Origin: a virus | IMG/VR virus record: IMGVR_UViG_3300034068_000800 | Location: 1 to 28,040 of that record | Reading direction: 5' to 3' (one strand) | Length of the DNA: 28,040 bases | Part shown: positions 5,783-14,645 of the stretch, in pieces | How positions within the stretch are numbered: position 1 is the first letter of the stretch | How the letters are laid out: each line of letters begins with the position of its first letter | Program-made: the position numbers and the translations under genes | The notes under the pieces: generated by a model | Databases searched by the model: none | The model's input: the letters and a program-made list of their open reading frames with translations, nothing else | Told to the model about the DNA's origin: nothing

Positions 5783-6096
5783 TCGAGCAAAGATGGTGCA
5801 CGACTGATGGCACAAGCTGGACCCTATCCCACGGCAAGTATTGGGCGCATATTGAGTTGTCTTTTGACAACATCAGATATTTTGCAAGCATTGGAAGTCT
5901 GAAATACATGCCGGAAGAAATGTCTTTAGAGGAATTGACTCAAGACTATTGGAGTGATCAATTTGACTGTCTAAAGAAAGCCAAGACAGCCTGCATTCAG
6001 CATATTACTGAAGCGATTGACGAGGTTACCAAGAGCTTACAGGTATCACCATACGAAGGCATCTTTGATAGGGAAAATTATGACGATCAATCTTGA
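5779..6096 (+). CDS. Hypothetical protein (105 aa)
   Basis: Begins with an ATGA overlap at 5779 and ends at TGA 6096. The N-terminal half reads as a beta sheet (WCTTDGTSWTLSHGKYWAHI), the second half as acidic helices (MSLEELTQDYW, AKTACIQHITEAIDEVTKSL). No motif of a known family. The region is slightly AT-richer than the terminase genes. Early-region accessory protein by position only. Confidence 0.55.
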   Translation: MIEQRWCTTDGTSWTLSHGKYWAHIELSFDNIRYFASIGSLKYMPEEMSLEELTQDYWSDQFDCLKKAKTACIQHITEAIDEVTKSLQVSPYEGIFDRENYDDQS

Positions 6097-6280
6097 TGAT
6101 ATCGCAGCACTCACAGACAGCGAAGGTAAGGCAGTTGCTCTGAGCCTTTGGAACCGATTGCAGATTGTGGACAAGGCGTTTCGCATGATGGCGGCTGAGT
6201 TTGATTACTCAGAGTTGAAGGGCGACAAGATGTACAAGGCGTACATCGAGTTTGCAGAGGCTGGAGGTACAAAATCTTGA
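6080..6280 (+). CDS. Small hypothetical protein (66 aa)
   Basis: ATG 6080 is preferred (MTINLDDIAALTDSEGKAVA), with AGGG 6 nt upstream and a 17-nt overlap with the previous gene; the longer in-frame start at 6017 would be buried in that gene. The protein is short, helical and acidic at the C-terminus (EFDYSELKGDKMYKAYIEF). No family recognised. The frame ends in a TTGA overlap with the next gene, whose ribosome binding site GGAGG lies in its last codons. Confidence 0.5.
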   Translation: MTINLDDIAALTDSEGKAVALSLWNRLQIVDKAFRMMAAEFDYSELKGDKMYKAYIEFAEAGGTKS

Positions 6281-6747
6281 GCACCCTATTGACGGTCGGT
6301 ACCTCCTGTGATTATCGTCAAGATATGAATGAACCATTAGGTTCAGACTCGATCGCTCCCACGGATGGGGAAATCGACCAGAATATCACAAGGCGACTTA
6401 TCCGTTCTATCCACGGCGTACAACCTGTTTTGATAGGTGTGGACGCATCTGGCTGGACGGAAGGTACGCCGAATCAACCCTGTCCTCATTGTGTTGATGG
6501 GCGGAAGGTTGACCAGCATCGCTATGCGATCTGCTTAAGTTGCACGAGAGCCAGCAAACAACTGGATCAGGCGATCAAACGAGCCATGACAGAACAAACG
6601 GAACTCATGGCTTTTTGGGCCAAGTTCCGCAACATAGCAATCAAGCAACGCGCTTTGATGCAGCGACTGCGGCGGAAGGGTGTGATTGACAAGCCTGGAC
6701 GGGGGAATCATGGCGCTAGGCCGCATGGATATCAAGGAAACGAATGA
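6277..6747 (+). CDS. Zinc-ribbon hypothetical protein (156 aa), TTG start
   Basis: TTG 6277 overlaps the previous stop (TTGA) and has GGAGG 9 nt upstream, supporting a non-ATG start; the first ATG inside (6325) is a poorer choice. Residues about 69-90 contain CPHC and CLSC, a probable zinc ribbon, followed by a helical basic segment (RALMQRLRRKGVIDKPGRG). This arrangement suggests nucleic-acid binding, for example a late-gene regulator next to the terminase genes, but the family is not recognised. Confidence 0.6.
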   Translation: MSTLLTVGTSCDYRQDMNEPLGSDSIAPTDGEIDQNITRRLIRSIHGVQPVLIGVDASGWTEGTPNQPCPHCVDGRKVDQHRYAICLSCTRASKQLDQAIKRAMTEQTELMAFWAKFRNIAIKQRALMQRLRRKGVIDKPGRGNHGARPHGYQGNE

Positions 6748-6780
6748 GTAACCTGAGAACAGGTGGATAACAGGTGCTAC

Positions 6781-7197
6781 ATGAGCAAATTCCCAAACCC
6801 ATCTACTCAGTTTAAGCCGGGTACCTCTGGCAACCGTGGTGGTCGGCCTAAGAAACACTCTATGCAGGCTGCGCTTGGGCAATTGCTGGACGCGAATCCT
6901 GAAATCTTGCGATCGCTGATCGACAAAGGAATTCAAGAGGCGATCAATGGCGATTTCCGTTACTGGAAAGAGATTTACGATCGGCTTGATGGCAAGGTTG
7001 CCAGCAGCATCGAAATCTCTGACAAGCCCCAAGTGGACTGGGCGGCCATAGACAATGAGTGCGACACCCCACCACGACAGACAGTTGATCCCAAAGGGGC
7101 TAAACCGGTTCCTGCAAGCCGCAAAGCCGGATCACCAGTGGTCGCCAGAACACTTGGCGGAGTGCCGCCGGGCGCTGGACAGGGTGACGACAGGTGA
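6781..7197 (+). CDS. Terminase small subunit-like (DUF5681-type N-terminus)
   Basis: The small subunit recognises phage DNA and hands it to the large subunit for cutting and packaging. From ATG 6781 the 138-residue product starts MSKFPNPSTQFKPGTSGNRG, followed by GRPKK; FKPGxSGNxGGRPK is a motif seen at the start of many phage small-terminase-like proteins. A helical part (residues 27-75) follows, with SLIDKGIQEAINGDFRYWKEIYDRLDGK. The last 48 codons overlap the large subunit by 143 nt and are Pro/Gly/Arg-rich. An upstream in-frame GTG (6763) is possible. Call rests on the motif plus its position just before the large subunit. Confidence 0.7.
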   Translation: MSKFPNPSTQFKPGTSGNRGGRPKKHSMQAALGQLLDANPEILRSLIDKGIQEAINGDFRYWKEIYDRLDGKVASSIEISDKPQVDWAAIDNECDTPPRQTVDPKGAKPVPASRKAGSPVVARTLGGVPPGAGQGDDR

Positions 7198-8407
7198 TGT
7201 CAAACGGTTGATGCTGTTCTTGCCGCCCAGGCACGGCAAGAGCGAACTGGCAACGATCCATTATGCTGCTTATAGATTATTGGTGGATCAAGGTTTACGA
7301 GTAATTATCGGGGCTTATAACCACTCACTGGCCTGCACTTTTAGCCGACAAACCAGACGCATCGCAAAAGAGTTTGGATTCAACTTTAGCGACGATCAAA
7401 ACAAACAGAATCAGTGGTCAAGCGAACATGGCGGCGGGCTATATGCGGTTGGTGTCGGATCGGGTGTGACCGGCTATGGTGCCGACCTGGTGATTATTGA
7501 CGACCCAGTGAAGTCACGAGCTGAAGCCGAATCACCCACCTATCGTGCTCGCGTCATGGACTGGTACCAAAACGACCTGTACACACGCCTTCACCCAGGT
7601 GCCGCAATCGTCCTGATTATGACCAGATGGCATAGCCTTGACTTGGCTGGTCAGCTATTAGAACAGGCCAATGAAGGTGGCGAACAATGGGATGTGGTCA
7701 GCCTGCCAGCCATCGCTGAGGAAGATGACTTGATTGGTCGCCAGCCTGGTGAGGCGCTTTGGCCAGAACGATACAGTGTGGAAGACTTTGAACGGATCAA
7801 AAAGACCGTCGGTTCCTACGCTTTTTCCGCTCTTTACCAACAGACACCAACGCCACGTGATGGAGGCTTTTTCAAGCCTGAATGGTTTCGCATCGTCGAT
7901 CCATCGCCGATCCCAACCAATTCCAACTCATGCCGAGCATGGGACACAGCCGCCACGGTGGGTGGTGGTGATTACACTGCCGGTGTGTGGATGAACAGGA
8001 CCGGCGACATCTACCGAATCAAGCACGTTTCACGGGGCCAGTGGTCGCCTGCTACCCGTCGCACAATCCAACGCCAGATCGCCGAGACCGACGGGCGCGA
8101 AACGATTGTGCACCTGGCACAGGATCCCGGCTCGGCTGGCGTCGATCAGGTCCAGCACGATACACGTAATCTGATCGGTTATGGAGTCATCAGCAAACGC
8201 CCCACAGGCTCGAAAGAAGTGCGGGCAATGCCGATGGCCGCTGCTTTTGAATCTGGTTCCATCGAGCTGGAAAAGGGCGATTGGAATCGCGACTTTATCG
8301 ACGAATTGTGCTCGTTTCCAACCGGTAAGCATGATGACCAGGTTGATGCTGCTGCCGATGCGTTCAACTATCTAAGCTCAATCCAGCCTTTCAGATACGT
8401 CTCCTGA
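7055..8407 (+). CDS. terL: Terminase large subunit (packaging ATPase/nuclease)
   Basis: Drives ATP-dependent DNA packaging into proheads and cuts concatemers. The 450-residue protein has a Walker A-type PPRHGKSE (57-64), Walker B LVIIDD (145-150) and a coupling segment with MTRWHSLDLAG. The C-terminal RNase H-like nuclease has acidic motifs RAWDTAA (about 293), LAQDPGSAG (about 352) and KHDDQVDA (about 425). Length and order match Terminase_6-type enzymes. ATG 7055 lies 143 nt inside the small-subunit gene without a clear ribosome binding site, so translational coupling is likely; the conserved part begins only near residue 29. Confidence 0.93.
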   Translation: MSATPHHDRQLIPKGLNRFLQAAKPDHQWSPEHLAECRRALDRVTTGDVKRLMLFLPPRHGKSELATIHYAAYRLLVDQGLRVIIGAYNHSLACTFSRQTRRIAKEFGFNFSDDQNKQNQWSSEHGGGLYAVGVGSGVTGYGADLVIIDDPVKSRAEAESPTYRARVMDWYQNDLYTRLHPGAAIVLIMTRWHSLDLAGQLLEQANEGGEQWDVVSLPAIAEEDDLIGRQPGEALWPERYSVEDFERIKKTVGSYAFSALYQQTPTPRDGGFFKPEWFRIVDPSPIPTNSNSCRAWDTAATVGGGDYTAGVWMNRTGDIYRIKHVSRGQWSPATRRTIQRQIAETDGRETIVHLAQDPGSAGVDQVQHDTRNLIGYGVISKRPTGSKEVRAMPMAAAFESGSIELEKGDWNRDFIDELCSFPTGKHDDQVDAAADAFNYLSSIQPFRYVS

Positions 8408-8412
8408 AAACT

Positions 8413-9720
8413 ATGCCAACACTATTTGAAAACATCCGCAGCCGGTTCACGAAGTCGGTGCGTGAAGGCGTTACAGCCAACACCGCTGACATTGCCGCGA
8501 CTTCATGGACTGTGGACATGATGACGGGCTTGTCTAACGACTATATGACCTTGGCTCGCCCGTACAACCAAGTGTCTGTGGTTCAAGCTGCGATACAGGC
8601 AATGAAGCGCAACGCCACCAAGGCGATCATGCAGGTGGGCCGATGGGATGAGGATGGCGGCTTTACGCCTGTCTATCACCCTTTGCAGTCACTCTGGCAA
8701 CGGCCAAGCCCCGGCGAATCGGATGCGACAGTTCTGGAGCACCTTTACTGTAGCCTGTGCGATAACGGCAACGCTTATATCCAAGTAATCACAAACACGG
8801 CTGGCACTGCGGTGACCGAACTGATGCCGATCCCATCGCCTTGGGTCCTTAGACCCGTCATGGGCGAAAGCATCAACGAAGTTCTCGAATATCCAGTCAT
8901 GGGAAGCGACTGGGGCCGGTCGTACAACTACTCTGTGCCTGTAGAATTGATGCTGGCATTTCGCCAGGGGCGATCGACCTACGCTCAGAGCCGGGGCGTT
9001 TCAACGCTCGATTCTGTTGTGGCTGAAATGGCGCTAGTGAAGATCATCGGCCAGTATGAGACAACCGTTCTCAGTCGGTCTGGTGTGCCATCACTGATCG
9101 TCAGTTTAAAAACACTGGGCAATCTCTCGGATGCTCAATTGTCGCAGGTCCAAGCCGACCTGGCACGAGCTGTGAGTGGTAAAGCTGTGGGCAGGCCATT
9201 CGTCGGGACATCCGAAATGGATATCAAATCGCCGGGCTTCTCGCCTAAAGATTTGTCCGTGAGCGAGATGGCCGACCTTGCGACCGCTCGAATCTGTGGT
9301 GTCCTTGGATGGGCGCCTATGTCGCTCAAACAGCCTGACACGGGCAAGACATACAGCAACCTTGTCGAGGCTAACAAAGCATCATGGCGCGATGCTGTGA
9401 TTCCTTTCTTGGATCTGGTGGCCGGTGAGCTGACCAGGCTGGTGCAAACTTTGCCGATTGCCTGCAACGGTATGACCTCACAGCCTGATCAATCTTTGTG
9501 TGTGCGGTTCGACACCAGCCAGATCGAAGAGCTTTCAGTGGACCGCAAAGCGCTGATGGATATCGCTACGGCAGGCGTCAACGCAGGAATATTCACCGTT
9601 AACGAAGCACGTGCAACGCTCGGACTTGGCGAGATGGAAGAGCCTCCAGAGGCTGAGGCTGAGGAACCTAAAGAGCCTGTCGAAATCGAGACACCTGAAG
9701 CGGAACTGGAGGCTGAATGA
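8413..9720 (+). CDS. Portal protein (HK97 family)
   Basis: Forms the dodecameric portal at one capsid vertex through which DNA passes. The 435-residue product has the HK97 portal layout: VVQAAIQAMKRNATKAIMQV near residue 55, WQRPSPGESDATVLEHLYCS and GNAYIQVI (about 95-125), a basic wing domain, and the C-terminal KTYSNLVEANKASWRDAVIP helix. The C-terminus is Glu/Pro-rich and acidic. It starts 5 nt after terL without a clear ribosome binding site. Its last codons carry GGAGG for the next gene. Confidence 0.9.
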   Translation: MPTLFENIRSRFTKSVREGVTANTADIAATSWTVDMMTGLSNDYMTLARPYNQVSVVQAAIQAMKRNATKAIMQVGRWDEDGGFTPVYHPLQSLWQRPSPGESDATVLEHLYCSLCDNGNAYIQVITNTAGTAVTELMPIPSPWVLRPVMGESINEVLEYPVMGSDWGRSYNYSVPVELMLAFRQGRSTYAQSRGVSTLDSVVAEMALVKIIGQYETTVLSRSGVPSLIVSLKTLGNLSDAQLSQVQADLARAVSGKAVGRPFVGTSEMDIKSPGFSPKDLSVSEMADLATARICGVLGWAPMSLKQPDTGKTYSNLVEANKASWRDAVIPFLDLVAGELTRLVQTLPIACNGMTSQPDQSLCVRFDTSQIEELSVDRKALMDIATAGVNAGIFTVNEARATLGLGEMEEPPEAEAEEPKEPVEIETPEAELEAE

Positions 9721-10061
9721 TGGCTGGAAATTATAACCTTGAGATCGAGGCCGGCGCTTCATTCAATCGGACGCTCACTTGGACCTCCAACGGCACCGCT
9801 GTGAACCTGACCGGAAGCAGTGCCAGGCTGATGGCTCGCACATCTTACAGTAACTCCAACACGACATTGAGCCTGACCACTCCTTCAGCCTGTTTGTCAA
9901 TCAGCAACGCGACCGGTGGAGTGATTGCAATCGCTTTGGATGCTGCCACAACTGCCAACCTGGTTGATGGTGTTTACGATCTCGAAATCGTGACCGGAAG
10001 TGTTGTCCAAAGACTGATATCAGGGACTTTGACAGTCTCACCCGAGGTGACACGTGGCTGA
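9720..10061 (+). CDS. Ig-like/BppU-type beta-sandwich tail or baseplate adaptor (113 aa)
   Basis: The product NYNLEIEAGASFNRTLTWTS, then VNLTGSSARLMARTSY and GVYDLEIVTGSVVQRLISGT with TVSPEVT, is a common phage beta-sandwich pattern found at the N-terminus of receptor-binding or baseplate-attached proteins. ATG 9720 has GGAGG 7 nt upstream; ATG 9717 overlaps the portal stop and is also possible. It lies directly before the fibre gene, which starts GTG inside its last codons, suggesting the two products work together, for example as the base that anchors the fibre. Confidence 0.65.
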   Translation: MAGNYNLEIEAGASFNRTLTWTSNGTAVNLTGSSARLMARTSYSNSNTTLSLTTPSACLSISNATGGVIAIALDAATTANLVDGVYDLEIVTGSVVQRLISGTLTVSPEVTRG

Positions 10062-11994
10062 TACAGTTATAATCACAGGCGAAAAGACTGTCACTGTTGT
10101 CACGGTGGGCGTTCAAGGGCCAGCCGGGATCAGCGGATCATCTATTCCAGCCACAAATACCACGCTGGGTGGAATCATCGTTGGGGATAATCTGTCCATC
10201 ACGGGCAATGGGGTACTGTCGGTAGCCAATACGTTTCAGCCAAAACTTGCGAACACGACATATGGCTTGACTGACACAGGCGTCCCTTACGCCCCTAGCT
10301 ACTCAAGCTATTATGTAAATGGCGATTATGTCACTAGCGGGCTTAAAAAGTCCTACATAGGCTTGCGTGGCGAAAGGGTGTTGTCTACCGGAACGTATTT
10401 AGACCCTGATCAATATGCGATGGGCAGTTATCTTTACAACCCAAATGGAACACTACAGTCTGCTACCAGCGTCGAAACGGACGGGTCTACCCTTTCTTTT
10501 CAGTCGTCAAACACTCAACAGTTCTCTTTTATAGCAGCCCAACCGGGCTTTGCCTTCATTAATGCAAGTAACGCAACATCCCAAACCATTCTCAACCTTG
10601 GCAGTGGGGTTATCTCTGGTAATGCTCAGGGTGGACATTTTCGGCTCCGAGGCAACCTAGGTGGTACAGGGGATAACAGCCAAGACTATCAGCTTGCATT
10701 TGGGCCTACCTCTGGCTTTGACAGGGGGATCTGTTTTCAGCAGGCCGCTTTAAAGTCTACAATTGGATTCCAATATGCTTATACGGATTCCAGTATTAGT
10801 TACAAAATGACGAACGGATTGGTCTTTGATAACACGACAGGTTTAGGCGGGTTTACAGGAATCCCAGGTAGTTACACTTCTTTCCAACACACAACTGACG
10901 CTGTCATTTCAGGCGTAAGAACTGGCACAGAGATCAGGGCTTCACGAAATAAAGCCGAACTGTTTTACCTCAATATTTCGCCTGTCTACACATCCGACTC
11001 GATTCTAACGCAAGGCTATGCTGACACTCGTTATCAGGCTGTCGGGGCTTATCTCACATCCGCAAACCTGACCTTTGCCAACCTCACAGGCACGCCCACA
11101 ACGCTCGCTGGATATGGCATTACAGACGGTTTAACCTCGGCCAATCTGACGCCATACCTGACAATATCCTCTGCCAACGCCACCTACGCAGTCTTGGGAC
11201 ATACGCACTCGATTGCCAACGTCACTGGCTTGCAAACCGCACTGGATGCCAAACTTGAGACAGCCAACTTTACTTATGCGAACCTGACAGGCAAGCCAAT
11301 CGCGTTTGCACCATCCGCTCACAATCATGCCATTTCGGAGGTCACAGGGCTTCAGACCGCACTGGATGCCAAATTACCATCGGCGAATTTCACTTATGCA
11401 AACCTGACTGGCACGCCGAACCTAACGCTTTACCTGACCACGGCCAACGCATCCACGACTTATCAGCCTCTGGGCAACTATGCCACCACATCCTGCTTGA
11501 CCTTTGCAAACCTCACTGGCAAGCCAACCACGCTATCAGGCTATGGCATCACGGACGGCTACAGCACAAGCAACCCGTCAGGATACATCACTGCTGGTGC
11601 AAACTCGTTTACAGGCACGCAAAACCTTCAGGATAACGAGCTGATCCGAGCCAAACTTCGGGACTATTCCGAATCTGTCTCCAGCCCAACGATATCATCC
11701 GGCACGCTGACGCTGAATCTCGAAACATCCAATATCTTCACGGTCAGCCTCAACGCTGCGATCACCACCCTGACGATCTCCAATCCTCCTGCAAGCGGCT
11801 CCGGTGGCTCATTTACCCTGATCTTCACCGCAGACGGAACGCCACGTTCAGTCACTTGGCCTGCGGCGATCAAATGGGCGGGTGGAACTGCGCCAACGAT
11901 CACATCGGCGATAGGCAAAGCGGACTCGTTCGCATTCTTTAGCTCAAACGGTGGTACAAGCTGGCAGGGTTACGTTGGAGGTCAAAACTTCTGA
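10054..11994 (+). CDS. Tail fibre / receptor-binding protein with repeat region
   Basis: GTG 10054 overlaps the previous stop by 8 nt and has GAGG 6 nt upstream. The 646-residue protein has a short collagen-like GVQGPAG turn near residue 22 and a long variable beta region (about 60-325). A repeat block (about 329-510) has TFANLTG.P.TL.GYGITDG and VTGLQTALDAKL units plus HTH/HNH metal-site motifs typical of trimeric fibres. The C-terminal domain (about 520-646, DYSESV... TLTISNPPASG... VTWPAAIKW) is common at phage fibre ends. It likely binds the host surface. The repeat block is GC-richer than the variable region, which suggests domain exchange. Confidence 0.85.
   Translation: MADTVIITGEKTVTVVTVGVQGPAGISGSSIPATNTTLGGIIVGDNLSITGNGVLSVANTFQPKLANTTYGLTDTGVPYAPSYSSYYVNGDYVTSGLKKSYIGLRGERVLSTGTYLDPDQYAMGSYLYNPNGTLQSATSVETDGSTLSFQSSNTQQFSFIAAQPGFAFINASNATSQTILNLGSGVISGNAQGGHFRLRGNLGGTGDNSQDYQLAFGPTSGFDRGICFQQAALKSTIGFQYAYTDSSISYKMTNGLVFDNTTGLGGFTGIPGSYTSFQHTTDAVISGVRTGTEIRASRNKAELFYLNISPVYTSDSILTQGYADTRYQAVGAYLTSANLTFANLTGTPTTLAGYGITDGLTSANLTPYLTISSANATYAVLGHTHSIANVTGLQTALDAKLETANFTYANLTGKPIAFAPSAHNHAISEVTGLQTALDAKLPSANFTYANLTGTPNLTLYLTTANASTTYQPLGNYATTSCLTFANLTGKPTTLSGYGITDGYSTSNPSGYITAGANSFTGTQNLQDNELIRAKLRDYSESVSSPTISSGTLTLNLETSNIFTVSLNAAITTLTISNPPASGSGGSFTLIFTADGTPRSVTWPAAIKWAGGTAPTITSAIGKADSFAFFSSNGGTSWQGYVGGQNF
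11071..11558 (+). repeat. Imperfect DNA repeats in the fibre shaft
   Basis: Two families are visible. Copies of about 59 bp at 11071-11129 and 11500-11558 both encode FANLTG.P.TL.GYGITDG. Copies of about 76 bp at 11221-11296 and 11341-11416 (120 bp apart) both encode VTGLQTALDAKL, then NFTYANLTG. Such shaft repeats allow length change by recombination. Confidence 0.75.
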
Positions 11995-14057
11995 TGTTAG
12001 CCAACATTATTCGCAATAGCAAAAAGACTGTCGGTGGTGGTGGTGGAGGTATTGTCATAGATGGTGGCGACCCTTACTATTCAGCCGTTTCGCTGATGCT
12101 CAGTATGGATGGAACGAATGGATCGACCACGTTTACCGATAGCAGTTTAAATGCACTGACGGTGACTCCAGTCGGTAGCACGCAGATCAGCACGACACAG
12201 AGTAAATACGGTGGAGCAAGCGGCTTTTTTGATGGGACGGGCGATTACCTGTCGATTGCAGCGAACGCAGCTATCAACCTGTCGTCTAGTGATTTCACAA
12301 TTGAATTCTGGATCAGACCAGCCCCTAAGACTAATGCTGTGGACGCCGCTTTTGGATACAGCAATTACGCTTGCATGTTTTATCATAACGGAATAAATTG
12401 GACGTTAGAGATGTCGTCAACAGGCTTTTCTAACCAATTGGTTATATCTTTTGCTGTGAATTTAAACACATGGCAGCATATTGCAATTGTAAGATATGGC
12501 ACAAGCATTGTCGTCTATAAGGACGGAGTTTCATCGGCAACTGGTACATTCTCTGGCACTGTAGTGACTTCAGGAAGGAACTTAAGAATTGGAGACAACG
12601 GTAATAGCCAAAACATAAATGGCTACATAGACGATTTCCGCATTTCCCGATTCGCTCGCTACGTCTCCAATTTCACGCCTCCCACAGCAGCATTGCCAAC
12701 AACCGCATCCTCCACGGTGGCCGACCCTTACTACAATTACACATCGCTCCTGCTGCACATGGATGGCACGAACGCATCGACGAACTTTGTGGATAGTGGG
12801 CCGAATGCACTGACGGTGACTGCGACATCCGCGACTATTTCGACGACACTGAGCAAGTATGGTGGATCATCAGCTTTCTTCAATGGTTCTACAGGGTTTT
12901 TGTCGCTGACGGGGAACAGCTCGTTTCAATTTGGCACAGGCGATTTCACAATTGAGATGTGGGTGTACATCTCTGCGAACGCAAATAGTCAGCAGACTTT
13001 CTTGGATACCAGAGGGGCAGCTACAGCAACCCCGTTTACATTTGGGTTATATCAGTCGAAACTGGCTTTTTACGATGGAACGATGAGGCAGTCCTCTGCA
13101 ACAGTCACAACAGGTCAGTGGTATCATTTCGCGGCCTGCCGATCTGGCGGAACCTTGCGTCTATTTATCGACGGAATAAGCTACTATAGCGCGTCCAACA
13201 CGACAAATTTCACGACTGGTGCAAATAGTATTTATATTGGCAGAGGATTTGATTCAGCGGCATATTACACAAACGGCTACATCGACGACCTCCGCATCAC
13301 CAAATACGCTCGATTTACATCAGCATTCGCGCCGCCCGCTGCGGCACTACCAGACATTTACAACCCAAATACAACCCTGCCTGTCTCCGGTGCTGCGTTA
13401 TGGCTTGCTGGCGATGACAGTTCAACGCTTTACACAGATGCTGGTAGCAGTGCGGTTAAGAAGAGCGGCGATCTTGTTTACCAGTGGTCGGATAAGTCAG
13501 GCAATGGCCGAAATGCAACGCAAGCCACCAGCGGAAACAGGCCCACCTGGGTTGCCCCCGCATCTGCCAGAAACACTCTTGGAGCAGTTGGCTTTAATGG
13601 ATCTCAGTGGATTGATCTGGCGGACAACACTTCTTTGGCATTTGGGACTAGCGATTTCACAGTAGAATGCTGGATCAAACCAACTTCGTTTTCGGGGACT
13701 TCATTCCTTCTTGGTGCTGCAACAAATAGCTTTTGTATTTACTTTGCAAGTACGGGTGCATTAAATATAGGCCAATACGGTGTTGCTGGGCTAGTCGCAT
13801 CATCTGTTATCTCCACCAGCACTTGGACGCACATTGCAGTTTCACGTTCTGGAACAAGTCTAAGGGTGTTTTTGAATGGGACATTGACAAATACCTTAAC
13901 GAATTCCAGCAACTTTCAAGGCAGTCAGGTCGCACGTATTGGATGGGACCCAGCACCGTCAAACGGCAATATCAAATACAACGGACAGATCCAGAATCTG
14001 ATCATCTACAAGGGTCAAGCCCTCTACACCGCAAACTTCACCCCGTTTATGTCATAA
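11994..14057 (+). CDS. Triple LamG (concanavalin-like) adhesin / fibre protein
   Basis: The 687-residue protein starts at ATG 11994 within the fibre stop (TGATG). A Gly run (residues 14-19) is followed by three LamG/concanavalin A-like lectin domains. Two are clear sister copies (about 26-235 and 243-455), each running from DPYY...MDGTN through YGG.S.FF, FTIE.W and NGYIDD.RI to a closing FTPP or FAPP.AALP. A divergent third (about 470-687) has LWLAGDDSS, WSDKSGNGRNATQA, FTVECWIKP and QIQNLIIYKG. These beta-sandwich domains usually bind glycans, so it is a likely receptor-recognition protein. The domain interiors (12340-12640, 13720-13970) are AT-richer than their edges, which points to mosaic exchange. 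Confidence 0.85.
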   Translation: MLANIIRNSKKTVGGGGGGIVIDGGDPYYSAVSLMLSMDGTNGSTTFTDSSLNALTVTPVGSTQISTTQSKYGGASGFFDGTGDYLSIAANAAINLSSSDFTIEFWIRPAPKTNAVDAAFGYSNYACMFYHNGINWTLEMSSTGFSNQLVISFAVNLNTWQHIAIVRYGTSIVVYKDGVSSATGTFSGTVVTSGRNLRIGDNGNSQNINGYIDDFRISRFARYVSNFTPPTAALPTTASSTVADPYYNYTSLLLHMDGTNASTNFVDSGPNALTVTATSATISTTLSKYGGSSAFFNGSTGFLSLTGNSSFQFGTGDFTIEMWVYISANANSQQTFLDTRGAATATPFTFGLYQSKLAFYDGTMRQSSATVTTGQWYHFAACRSGGTLRLFIDGISYYSASNTTNFTTGANSIYIGRGFDSAAYYTNGYIDDLRITKYARFTSAFAPPAAALPDIYNPNTTLPVSGAALWLAGDDSSTLYTDAGSSAVKKSGDLVYQWSDKSGNGRNATQATSGNRPTWVAPASARNTLGAVGFNGSQWIDLADNTSLAFGTSDFTVECWIKPTSFSGTSFLLGAATNSFCIYFASTGALNIGQYGVAGLVASSVISTSTWTHIAVSRSGTSLRVFLNGTLTNTLTNSSNFQGSQVARIGWDPAPSNGNIKYNGQIQNLIIYKGQALYTANFTPFMS

Positions 14058-14066
14058 GGAGCAGTC

Positions 14067-14645
14067 ATGCAGTATTGCCAAGTCAGTCCCAACGGTCAAA
14101 TCTCCGGCCCACAGTGGCTACCACAGTCATTCACGACTGTATCTAATTTCAACGCCCTCGACGATGCGAGTTTGGCCACATACGGCTATTACCCGTACAC
14201 CCCATCGCCCATCCCAGCGTACAACCCTGCCACCCAACGACTTGATCAGCATTTCGCAGTCAATGGCTTTACCGTAACCGATGTTTATATTGTCGTTGAT
14301 CTGACAGCCGAAGAACAGCAAGCATACGTCATTCAAAGGCTCACCGAAATCGGCAACGGCATCGGCTCGTTTCTCGACCAGGCAGTTTCGGTAAAGCAGT
14401 ACGATTCCATCCTTTCAGCCACAAGCTGGACTCTGAGCAACATCACGACCTACAAGTCTGAAGGTGATGCCGCAATCGCTTATCGCGACTCAATCTGGAG
14501 CTTGTTTTATAGCATGGTTCAGGCTGTTCAGGCGGGTACTCAGGCTGTCCCTACGGTGGGCGAGTTCTTCGCCAGCCTACCACCACTTTGGCCTGTAAAC
14601 AACGGCAACGGAACATCCAACGGAACAGCTAACGGGCCAATCTGA
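14067..14645 (+). CDS. Tail-fibre-associated / assembly-like protein (192 aa)
   Basis: It starts at ATG 14067 with AAGGAG 6 nt upstream. The N-terminal half (YGYYPYTPSPIPAYNPATQR, VTDVYIVVDLTAEEQ) resembles the small beta domain found at the start of fibre chaperones and DUF4376-type proteins. The C-terminal half (FLDQAVSVKQYDSILSATSW, YKSEGDAAIAYRDSIWS and VPTVGEFFASLP) is a conserved helical segment of many phage fibre-associated proteins. It follows two adhesin genes, so a role as fibre chaperone or fibre-bound subunit is likely. The C-terminus has an Asn/Gly/Thr-rich run. Confidence 0.65.
   Translation: MQYCQVSPNGQISGPQWLPQSFTTVSNFNALDDASLATYGYYPYTPSPIPAYNPATQRLDQHFAVNGFTVTDVYIVVDLTAEEQQAYVIQRLTEIGNGIGSFLDQAVSVKQYDSILSATSWTLSNITTYKSEGDAAIAYRDSIWSLFYSMVQAVQAGTQAVPTVGEFFASLPPLWPVNNGNGTSNGTANGPI

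Noticed and set aside
13219-13665. 148-codon + frame inside the LamG gene
   Set aside because: It overlaps a domain with clear LamG sequence in another frame and has an implausible His/Thr/Arg-rich composition.
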